Shown: one piece after another, positions 20,482 through 28,243 of the stretch
Position numbering within the stretch: the first letter of the stretch is position 1
How the letters are laid out: each line of letters begins with the position of its first letter
DNA from: Clostridia bacterium
GTDB taxonomy: Bacteria > Bacillota > Clostridia > Christensenellales > UBA1242
Assembly (NCBI GenBank): GCA_009929275.1
Contig: SAAW01000010.1
Span: forward strand, 1 to 38,624
Direction: 5' to 3'
DNA: 38,624 nucleotides
Translations under genes and position numbers: made by a program
Notes under the pieces: generated by a model
Seen by the model: only the letters and a program-made list of their open reading frames with translations
Told to the model about the DNA's origin: nothing
Databases searched by the model: none

Positions 20482-23166
20482 CTAATCTTTTTTGCTTAAC
20501 TCAAATTTTCTGTCTTTTTTTCTCTGGAAAATTTTCACGATCTCGCACACTGGAACGATAAGCATTGACCCCGCAAAAACAGTCAACCATTGCAAGAATG
20601 ATAAATGGAAAATTCCAAAAATATTTGCAACTGCTGGGATTAAAGAAACGGAAAGCAAGAAAATAAATTCAAAAATAAAAGCCAAATTCAAAAGGGTGTT
20701 TCTAAAAGGGTTTTCAGCAAAAATACTTTTCGTCGTCCGCACATTATACATATGAAACAGTTGAATAAAGTTGATTGTTAAAAAAGCCATAGAAGTTGCA
20801 ATTGCGTTTGAGTTAAAAACATAATTTCCCATCAAATAGACGCCGATAATGATTAAAGTTTGAGCAATTCCCTGATAAACAATATTAACCCCAATTCGCC
20901 CACCGATAATGTTTTCCTTAGGATTTCGCGGTGATTTTTTCATAGAATCTTTTTCTGAAACTTCAAGTCCCAAAGCGATAGACGGCAGAGTGTCTGTGAC
21001 AAGGTTGATAAATAACAGTTGCACAGCAGTTAAAAATTGGTGAGCGGGAAACATTAAGGTTAGGGCAAAAACGGTGAGAACTTCGGCAATGTTGCAACCC
21101 AAAAGGAATTGAATTGTCTTTTGAATGTTTGCAAAAATTCGCCGACCCTCTTTCACAGCAACGACAATTGTCGCAAAGTTATCATCTGCTAAAATCATAT
21201 CCGCCACTTCTTTTGTCACGTCTGTGCCGACATTCCCCATTCCAATTCCAATGTTTGCGGCCTTTACGCTCGGAGCATCGTTCACCCCGTCGCCAGTCAT
21301 AGCGACAATTTTGCCATTTGCTTGCAAGGCCCTAACAATTCTCACCTTATGTTCGGGGCTAACTCTGGTGAATACGTTATATTTTTCAATCTCTTTTGCC
21401 AGTTGTTTGTCTGTAAATTTGTCTAGAAAATTTCCGTTTACAACTTCTTTCTCGCTCTTAATCATTCCAAGTTCTTTTGCAATTGCGTAGGCTGTATCTT
21501 TGTGGTCGCCTGTAATCATAACAGCCCTCATACCGGCAGAACGACATTCTTCAAGTGCGGCATAAACTTCTTCTCTTGGTGGGTCCATCATGCCACTTAA
21601 TCCCAAGAAAACAAGGTCTTTTTCCTCAATAGTTTTGTCATATTTTTTATTGTGGGCTTCTTCATTGTCGCCAATTTCACCAAGAGTTTTTGTTCCGTAT
21701 GCAAGAACTCTAAGAGCCAAATTACACATCTGGTTATTTTTTTTCTTAATGACTTCAATGTCGCCTATTGTCAGTTTTCTAATCTCTCCATTGTCATAAA
21801 TATGACTGCATCTATCAAGCAGTTCGTCTACCGCACCTTTTGTCCATTGCATATAGTTGTTTCCACAAATATTGACAGTTGTCATAAGTTTTCTAATAGA
21901 ATCAAAAGGAATCTCCCCCACCCGCTTAAATTTCATTTCAAGCCCTTTTTTGTGCATATCAAAAGTTTCTGTAAATTGAATGAGAGCCGTTTCTGTTGGG
22001 TCTCCAAAATATCCGTTTTTTTGTTTTTTAGCATCATTGCAAAGTGTCATACAAGTGAGGAGTTGAATGTGATTTGCGTTTTGAAGGTCAATAACATTTT
22101 TAAAATTTTCACCCACAAAAATTTCTCTCACCGTCATCTTATTTTGAGTGATTGTTCCTGTTTTGTCAGAACAAATGACTTGACAACAGCCCAAAGTTTC
22201 CACTGCGTGAATTTTTTTAATAATTGCGTTTTTCTTTGCAAGTTTTGTTACACCAATGGATAAAATGATTGTGACAATAGCGGGTAAACTTTCAGGAATG
22301 GCAGCCACTGCAATCGCAACTGCCGTCATAAATGAATCCATATAGCCTTGATGAGCAAAAATGATGTCAACAAGGAAAATGATTATTGCAACCGCAAGCA
22401 CAATAAATGTGATTATCTCTCCAAGTTTGGCAAGGCTTTTTTGCAGAGGAGTAATTTCTTTTTTTTCAACAGAAAGGAGAGAAGCAATCTTTCCAATCTC
22501 CGCATTCGATCCAGTTGCCACAACAACTCCTAAGGCCCTGCCATAAACAATAGTAGTTGAAGAAAAACACATATTTTTTCTGTCGCCAAGAGAAGTGTTT
22601 TCAGGCAAAACAACACCCGCAGTTTTTTCGACAGCAGTGCTTTCGCCAGTCAGCGAAGATTCGTCACATTTCAAGCTTGCACAGTCAACGAGAAGAACGT
22701 CCGCAGGCACAACATCGCCCGCTTCCAAAAGAATGATGTCCCCAATAACAACCTCGTCAGATTTAATCTTTTTTTCTTCTCCATCTCGCATAACTCTGGC
22801 AAAAGGCTTTGCCATTTTTTTTAAACTTTCAAGTGCATTTTCCGCTTTAAGTTCTTGCGTAAAGCCAAGAGTAGCGTTTAAAATGACGATTCCAAAGATG
22901 ATGCCCGCATCAATAAGTTCAGTGCTTTTTTCTTCAATTATGGCAAAAACAAGAGAGATAACTGCCGCGAAGATTAAAATTATGACCATAACATCTTTAA
23001 ACTGTGCCAAATATTTCAAAAAAAGATTTTGCTTTTTTGCACTTTTAATCGTGTTTCCACCATATTTTGCAAGTCGGATTCCAGCCTCTTCACTCGAAAG
23101 ACCATCTGCACTTGTTTTTAATGTGTCTAGTGTTTCGCTAATGGAATTATGATGGTAAAATTTCAT
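20482..23166 (-). CDS. Calcium-transporting P-type ATPase (PMR1/SERCA-like)
   Basis: TGESTAVEK, AIPESLPAIVTIILSIG, CSDKTGTITQNKMTVRE, MTGDGVNDAPSVKAANIGIGMG; C-terminal cation ATPase domain. Confidence 0.93.
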   Translation of the reverse strand: MKFYHHNSISETLDTLKTSADGLSSEEAGIRLAKYGGNTIKSAKKQNLFLKYLAQFKDVMVIILIFAAVISLVFAIIEEKSTELIDAGIIFGIVILNATLGFTQELKAENALESLKKMAKPFARVMRDGEEKKIKSDEVVIGDIILLEAGDVVPADVLLVDCASLKCDESSLTGESTAVEKTAGVVLPENTSLGDRKNMCFSSTTIVYGRALGVVVATGSNAEIGKIASLLSVEKKEITPLQKSLAKLGEIITFIVLAVAIIIFLVDIIFAHQGYMDSFMTAVAIAVAAIPESLPAIVTIILSIGVTKLAKKNAIIKKIHAVETLGCCQVICSDKTGTITQNKMTVREIFVGENFKNVIDLQNANHIQLLTCMTLCNDAKKQKNGYFGDPTETALIQFTETFDMHKKGLEMKFKRVGEIPFDSIRKLMTTVNICGNNYMQWTKGAVDELLDRCSHIYDNGEIRKLTIGDIEVIKKKNNQMCNLALRVLAYGTKTLGEIGDNEEAHNKKYDKTIEEKDLVFLGLSGMMDPPREEVYAALEECRSAGMRAVMITGDHKDTAYAIAKELGMIKSEKEVVNGNFLDKFTDKQLAKEIEKYNVFTRVSPEHKVRIVRALQANGKIVAMTGDGVNDAPSVKAANIGIGMGNVGTDVTKEVADMILADDNFATIVVAVKEGRRIFANIQKTIQFLLGCNIAEVLTVFALTLMFPAHQFLTAVQLLFINLVTDTLPSIALGLEVSEKDSMKKSPRNPKENIIGGRIGVNIVYQGIAQTLIIIGVYLMGNYVFNSNAIATSMAFLTINFIQLFHMYNVRTTKSIFAENPFRNTLLNLAFIFEFIFLLSVSLIPAVANIFGIFHLSFLQWLTVFAGSMLIVPVCEIVKIFQRKKDRKFELSKKD

Positions 23167-23406
23167 GTTAACCTCTTAATTTTCTTATGATTTTCAAAAC
23201 TAAAAACTAGCCTATGTTTAATTTTTGCTTTAACCCTTAATAGTATTTTACTTTTATGAACTTGAAGTTATGTCAATAAAAGTCTTTATAGCAAAAATTT
23301 TAGCACAAAATAGTTTTAATGAAAAGAAATCTATATGAGAAAATAAAAATTAACAATATTTTTGCGTTAAGAATATAAATTATAAATAGTAACGAGGAGG
23401 AAAATT

Positions 23407-23745
23407 ATGTTTGCACCTTTTAACAATCAAATGAACAATCAAAATAACTATCAAGAGGAAAGAGCAGGCAGGCTTGCATCAAGCGACTTTCAAACTTTGC
23501 AAAAAGCCCGTCGAGATTTGATAGGCGAAATCCAAGCGATTATAGATTACGACGAACATATCTACACTAGCACAAACGAAGTGGCAAGGCAGACGTGGAG
23601 TGACATAAAAAATGAAGAAATTGTCCATGTGGGTGAACTTCTTGCGCTTTTAAACTATCTTGACCCCGCCCAAAAACCATTTGTTGAAGAAGGCATAAAC
23701 GAGTTTGGCGAAATCACAGGGCAGTCTAATCCTAATAAAAAATAA
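23407..23745 (+). CDS. Short ferritin-like protein (rubrerythrin/EncFtn-like, single helix pair)
   Basis: RRDLIGEIQAIIDYDEHI and DIKNEEIVHVGELLALLNYLDP; 112 aa; SD aggagg. Confidence 0.75.
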   Translation: MFAPFNNQMNNQNNYQEERAGRLASSDFQTLQKARRDLIGEIQAIIDYDEHIYTSTNEVARQTWSDIKNEEIVHVGELLALLNYLDPAQKPFVEEGINEFGEITGQSNPNKK

Positions 23746-24057
23746 AATACATATAAGAAATTAGTTGATTATTATGGGAAAAATATTTTTTATTATATAA
23801 ATAATATATAAATCTATAATGTTTTTTCCACAACTTTTGCGTTTGCAAAAATTTCATTCCAAAGTGAATTGTATTGCATCAGCAATTTATTTATCCCTAA
23901 GTATAAATTTCATTGTAGACAAAGATAACTCTTGTGGGCTTAATTTATGTTTGCTTAGTGCGAATGGTGGGACTCGCTCCGCTAGTAATAATTTTATTTT
24001 TTCAAATATACAATATGAACAAACTGTTTTCAAAATAAATTTATGTAATGCTATCAC

Positions 24058-24204
24058 GCCACTCGCTAATTCTGGGGTGGCAACAAAATTGATACATTGT
24101 TCGCAAAGATAAACTTTGCTCTGCATAGGGTTCCCACACAAGGCAACTTGTGTGGGATAGAGGAGAAATGATGAAGCGAGTGACTTTTTGCGTTTAAGCA
24201 AAAA
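24058..24204. ncRNA. Candidate structured RNA (strand undetermined)
   Basis: cactcgct (24060-24067) pairs with agcgagtg (24175-24182), enclosing gcaaag-ataaa-ctttgc and tcccacacaag-gcaa-cttgtgtggga hairpins; ctttttgc-gtttaa-gcaaaaag follows. Confidence 0.4.
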
Positions 24205-24325
24205 GAAACAGGCATAATCCATTTCGACGAGTTTCCCTTCCACTTCCCCTTCAATTTTAAGGAAAGCATTGTATTTATTTTTAATTTTTATAAAAAAGGT
24301 TAGTTTTTTTTTGTTTTTTCGCAAT

Positions 24326-24352
24326 AAAAAAACAGCCTTACGACTGTTCTTT
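24326..24352 (-). terminator. Terminator originally belonging to tRNA-Leu (displaced by integration)
   Basis: Minus strand aacag...ctgtttttttatt adjacent to the tRNA 3'-end repeat. Confidence 0.55.
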
Positions 24353-24405
24353 TTGGTGCGAATGGTGGGACTCGAACCCACATGGTCTCCCACACGCCCC
24401 TTAAA
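24351..24405. repeat. att direct repeat (distal copy)
   Basis: ttttggtgcgaatggtgggactcgaacccacatggtctcccacacgccccttaaa, identical to 27506-27560. Confidence 0.93.
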
Positions 24406-24499
24406 AATAAGCAATATTTTGAGTTGACGATAATTGCTAGGAATATAGACAAAAATATTAAAAATTTGCAAAAATGTTTGCATTTTTTAGGGTGTATTT

Positions 24500-25498
24500 T
24501 TAGGGTATGAAATCATATTCAAGTTTATTTGCTGATTGTTGTTTAAAGTCCTTTTCAATGTGAGTGTATGTGTCGATTGTCATTGTAATGCTTGCGTGAC
24601 CTAACCATTTTTGAACAACTACCATATCAATGCCTTGTTCGATGCATCTAGTGGCAAATGTGTGTCTTAAACTATGTATTGTTATTCCATTAAAATGTAA
24701 TTTTTTTGTAATTGTTTTAAAGGTATGATTGACTTTGCTTGGCGTCCACTCTTTGAAAGGTTTTTCTTTATCTGGGAATAATCTCAAAACTTGTGACTTA
24801 ACTTGAATTGTCCTATATGAATTTTTTGTCTTTTCGCCCCTAACAACAATCTCATTGTTTTTAAAATCTAAATCTCTTTGCTCAATGTTTAAGAGTTCAG
24901 ACCTACGCATACCGGTTGCAAGATATAAAAAGATTAAAATTTTTATAGGTGGGTTATGCTTTTTTAAATAAGTGAGTAAAATTTCTTCTTGTTCTTTTGT
25001 TAATGCTTTGCCTTTGCCCCCTTTGTCTTTGTTTATGATAACAGCATAACAAGGGTTGTGACTTATTAAGTTTAGTTTGTATGCTTGTTCTAGGCACGCA
25101 TTAAGTTGAGTGTATGTGATAGTTGCTTGTCGTGGTATTTTTGACATTCTATTGATAATCTCTTGTATGTCTTGACTTGTTATTCGTTTCAGTGGTCTTT
25201 GTGCGATATAGGGCAAAATATGAAGTCTAAACAACCCATTCAAATTTTTTAAAGTGTTTTTCTTTAAACAACTTTTTTTATAGATTGATATATATTTTTC
25301 ATACCAGGTTATAAATAGCATAGTTTTGCTTTTGGGTTGCTCTTTTGTATGTTCAATTACTTTTGCATACTTTTGCCGACAACTAAAAATTGTTGAACCA
25401 TAGATAGAGTGTTGCCTATTATTTTTCATATATCTTATTTCAAATTGACCACTTTTTCGTTTTCTAACTTTAATGTTTCTTATTGATTTCATATTCAC
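24500..25498 (-). CDS. Tyrosine recombinase / integrase
   Basis: ATGMRRSELLNIEQRDLDF, HSLRHTFATRCIEQGIDMVVVQKWLGHASITMTIDTYTHI. Confidence 0.95.
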   Translation of the reverse strand: MNMKSIRNIKVRKRKSGQFEIRYMKNNRQHSIYGSTIFSCRQKYAKVIEHTKEQPKSKTMLFITWYEKYISIYKKSCLKKNTLKNLNGLFRLHILPYIAQRPLKRITSQDIQEIINRMSKIPRQATITYTQLNACLEQAYKLNLISHNPCYAVIINKDKGGKGKALTKEQEEILLTYLKKHNPPIKILIFLYLATGMRRSELLNIEQRDLDFKNNEIVVRGEKTKNSYRTIQVKSQVLRLFPDKEKPFKEWTPSKVNHTFKTITKKLHFNGITIHSLRHTFATRCIEQGIDMVVVQKWLGHASITMTIDTYTHIEKDFKQQSANKLEYDFIP

Positions 25499-25500
25499 CT

Positions 25501-25707
25501 TTAATCAGGGAACTTGATAACTGTTATATCTTTTTTAGAAATTTGTCTTATCTCGTCAGCAGAAAACCAACCACGAACAAAATCTTTCATATATTCAAGA
25601 GTATCTGATATTTGTTTTTTTATAAAAGGGTTGCATTTTTCTAAACAAATATTTTTATAACTGTTAATTATCTTTAAAATTTCTTTTTCAACGTCGTATT
25701 TATCCAT
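25501..25707 (-). CDS. Small protein of unknown function in integrative element
   Basis: 68 aa ORF tightly packed between integrase and the upstream ORF. Confidence 0.6.
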   Translation of the reverse strand: MDKYDVEKEILKIINSYKNICLEKCNPFIKKQISDTLEYMKDFVRGWFSADEIRQISKKDITVIKFPD

Positions 25708-26100
25708 TTATATATTTTCCCCTTTTAAACTTGTATCAAAAAATAAGGTTGTTTTTTCAATGTTAGATATAAGAATTTTCATTTCTTTGTAAAAGAAAAA
25801 CGACAAGTCCAACATACCTTTTAAATACAAATCATATGCTTTGTTTCTACATTTTTCTTCCGTCCTAGCAGAAATAGAAACACTATGAATGCCTAAACCT
25901 TTTTTTGATGTAAAGCGAAGAACATACCCGGGTTCTCTTTTCATAACTTTTCTAGACATAATATAGTTTTTAACTCTTAAAGATATAGTCTTGTTATCTC
26001 TATAAACAAGACCATTCAAAACTAAATCTAAACTTGTTGAAATCTCGTTTAATCTTTTTGTTAAATTTTCTTTTAATGTGTTTGTCATTTTGCACCCCAC
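25708..26100 (-). CDS. Hypothetical protein of integrative element
   Basis: 130 aa ORF, contiguous with downstream ORF; ATG at 26088 (MTNTLKENL) is a plausible alternative start. Confidence 0.6.
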   Translation of the reverse strand: MGCKMTNTLKENLTKRLNEISTSLDLVLNGLVYRDNKTISLRVKNYIMSRKVMKREPGYVLRFTSKKGLGIHSVSISARTEEKCRNKAYDLYLKGMLDLSFFFYKEMKILISNIEKTTLFFDTSLKGENI

Positions 26101-26198
26101 AAGATAAAGAGTGAAAACTCTTTTTGACTTTCTGGGAGTCTATTAAACTTTTTATAAAACTTTTCTAAATATTCATTCATAAATTTTCTATCCTTTTA

Positions 26199-26235
26199 AT
26201 AAAAAAATTGTTGTTCCACTTGCAACAACAATTCA
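26199..26235 (-). terminator. Terminator downstream of RHH gene
   Basis: Minus strand aattgttgtt-gcaagtgg-aacaacaattttttta. Confidence 0.65.
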
Positions 26236-26325
26236 CTTTATGATAGAATAGATTTATCACGAGTGAGTTATTTTGCTTGTGGTGTGTAATGGGTTAGTTG
26301 TTTTGTTTCGAAGCGAGCAACTAAC

Positions 26326-26511
26326 TCATTTTTTTATGTCGTTATGCAACTTGTTTATTCCTTTTCTAACAATGTCAGAGCGGTTTGATTTTTCAATTTG
26401 AACGCAATCATCAAGTTTGTTTAATGTCTCATTATCTATTCTAACTCTTAGCATTGTATTTTTTGGACTTGAAGTTGGACGGCCTTTCTTTGTAGTAGAC
26501 AAATATTTCAC
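26326..26511 (-). CDS. Ribbon-helix-helix (CopG/Arc-like) DNA-binding protein
   Basis: TMLRVRIDNETLNKLDDCVQIEKSNRSDIVRKGINKL, 61 aa. Confidence 0.75.
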   Translation of the reverse strand: MKYLSTTKKGRPTSSPKNTMLRVRIDNETLNKLDDCVQIEKSNRSDIVRKGINKLHNDIKK

Positions 26512-26519
26512 CCCCTTTT

Positions 26520-26564
26520 TGTTGCTACATTACTATAATAAATTATGTTGCTACAAAATGTCAA
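26520..26564 (-). promoter_or_regulatory. Promoter with two operator-like direct repeats upstream of RHH gene
   Basis: Minus-strand TTGACA - 18 bp - TATTAT; tgttgctaca repeated at 26520-26529 and 26546-26555. Confidence 0.55.
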
Positions 26565-26637
26565 CAAGTTTTTTAAAATATTTTTATTTAGTTTAAAAAT
26601 AAAAGAAAAGTGCCCATTTAGGACACTTGCACTCATA

Positions 26638-26780
26638 AAAAAAAGACCTAACTCAATTTTGTTCCGACGTCGAGATTTTTTTCAATAGTTTGTTTATTTG
26701 TTTTATTACAATAAATATAACATTGAGTGTGGTATATAGTCAATAATTTTTATAAAAAAATAATAAAAATAAAAAATTCA
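26638..26780. repeat. ~140-bp imperfect direct repeat, copy 1
   Basis: aaaagacctaactcaattttgttccgacgtcg...tatagtcaataatttttataaaaaaataataaaaataaaaa; matches 27251-27390. Confidence 0.85.
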
Positions 26781-27139
26781 TTCCGTTAAGTGTTACTATT
26801 GTCAAGTAAGGACACTTTGCGACCGAGGCGGGCAAGCCTCGCCTCCGGCCTGCAAATTATGTTATATTTGCCCGTCTCTGTAAGAATGTTGCAAGTTCAT
26901 TGCAAGTTGGCAGTGTATAAACTTTCAGTTAATGCACCGCCAATGATTAAGTAGATAAACCTTTGGTTAATCTACTAAATCACAATGAATGATTATGTGG
27001 AAAAAGCGTCAAGTAAGCAATTTTGCTTTTACCACAAAATCACAACATCGACTTATACTTTTTTAAAAAAGATTTTTTTTGTTTTGGAGAAAAAGACAAA
27101 ATTAAATTATATATGAAAATTTTAACTTATAAAAAAAAG

Positions 27140-27390
27140 ACCTAAGTCTTTTTTTATGCGACGTCGCATTTTTTTTTCAATAATCTATATAAGAAAAAAA
27201 AACTAATTAAATTTTATATCGACGTCGAGATTTTTTTTCAATCTATATAAGAAAAAAGACCTAAGTCACTTTTGTTCCGACGTCGGAATTTTTTTCAATA
27301 GTTTGTTTATTTGTTTTACTACAATAAATATAACATTGAATGTTGTATATAGTCAATAAATTTTACAAAAAAATAATAAAAATAAAAATT
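27140..27390. repeat. CGACGTCG-palindrome repeat cluster including copy 2 of the ~140-bp repeat
   Basis: CGACGTCG + T-tract at 27159, 27220 and 27278 (plus 26665); copy 2 spans 27251-27390. Confidence 0.8.
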
Positions 27391-27451
27391 TGCAAGAAAA
27401 TTTGCAAGAAAATTTGCAAAAATTAGGGTATAAATTAGGGTATGAAAACAT

Positions 27452-27493
27452 AAAAAAAGAGACTTTGCAGTTTTGACAAAATGCTAAATCTCT
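27452..27493 (-). terminator. Element-encoded terminator downstream of tRNA-Leu
   Basis: agaga-c-ttt-gca-g-ttttg / caaaa-tgc-t-aaa-tctct long imperfect hairpin; minus-strand T7 tail. Confidence 0.55.
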
Positions 27494-27505
27494 TTAATCA
27501 TAATG

Positions 27506-27560
27506 TTTTGGTGCGAATGGTGGGACTCGAACCCACATGGTCTCCCACACGCCCCTTAAA
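27506..27560. repeat. att direct repeat (tRNA-proximal copy, inside tRNA-Leu)
   Basis: Identical 55 bp to 24351-24405. Confidence 0.93.
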
Positions 27561-27590
27561 CGTGCGCGTCTACCATTTCGCCACACTCGC
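27509..27590 (-). tRNA. tRNA-Leu (AAG)
   Basis: Minus strand gcgagtg...cattcgcACCA, anticodon loop ttAAGgg, long variable arm; encoded CCA. Confidence 0.88.
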
Positions 27591-27710
27591 TTGATAAACT
27601 ATGATAGTGTAGCAAATGTGTTTTATTTTTGCAACAAATTTTTTGACTAAGCCACAAAAAAATAGGACAAAGCAGTTTTTTTGTGATAAATTGAATAAAA
27701 GGAAAGAAGA

Positions 27711-28208
27711 ATGAAAGTAATCTCAAAACAACCAAACAGCAAAATGTGCCTCACTTGTGGTCTTGAAAATCAATTGGGGCTAAAAGCAAAGTTTTATAAT
27801 ATGGAAAATGATACAGTTTGTTCCATTTTAACTTTTAAAAAAGAGCACCAAAGTTATCCCGGAAGAGTGCACGGCGGAATGGCATGTGCTTTGCTTGACG
27901 AACTTGGAGGCAGAACAATTTGGGTGAAAAATCCTGACATTTTGGCAGTCACGGCAACTCTTAACATAAAATATCGAAAGCCAGTGCCCTATGATGAAGA
28001 ACTTTTGGCAGTGGGAGAACTTTTGAAACGAAACGGCAGAATTTTTGTTGCAAAAACAGTTCTTATGACAAAGAAAAAAGATATCCTTGTTGAAACAGAG
28101 GGCAGTTATGTAATTTTGCCAACCGAAAAAATCATCAACAACAATTCTTTGAGTGAAGATGAATTTAATGTTTATTTGGAAGATGATGTCAAAGAAATTG
28201 ACATCTAA
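27711..28208 (+). CDS. Hotdog-fold thioesterase (PaaI-like)
   Basis: YPGRVHGGMACALLDELGGRTIW, ATLNIKYRKPVPYDEELLAVGEL. Confidence 0.85.
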   Translation: MKVISKQPNSKMCLTCGLENQLGLKAKFYNMENDTVCSILTFKKEHQSYPGRVHGGMACALLDELGGRTIWVKNPDILAVTATLNIKYRKPVPYDEELLAVGELLKRNGRIFVAKTVLMTKKKDILVETEGSYVILPTEKIINNNSLSEDEFNVYLEDDVKEIDI

Positions 28209-28243
28209 TTCCTCTTTATAAAATGTAATAAAACTTTGGAAAT

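Larger units (their letters stand above)
24351..27560 (-). mobile_element. Small integrative element inserted in tRNA-Leu
   Basis: 55-bp perfect direct repeat of the tRNA-Leu 3' end at both ends (24351-24405 and 27506-27560), tyrosine integrase just inside one end. Confidence 0.9.

Noticed and set aside
20492-23152. Multiple + strand ORFs up to 203 aa
   Set aside because: Antisense shadows of the Ca2+-ATPase gene.
23819-24112. 97-aa ORF on + strand
   Set aside because: Contains ANGGTRSAS from the partial tRNA-like sequence, no convincing SD, overlaps the candidate structured region.
23887-24483. 198-aa ORF (MQTFLQIF...GRVGDHVGSSPTIRTKK...)
   Set aside because: Reads through the tRNA-Leu 3'-end repeat (VGSSPTIRTK is typical of translated tRNA) and through several hairpins; treated as non-coding.
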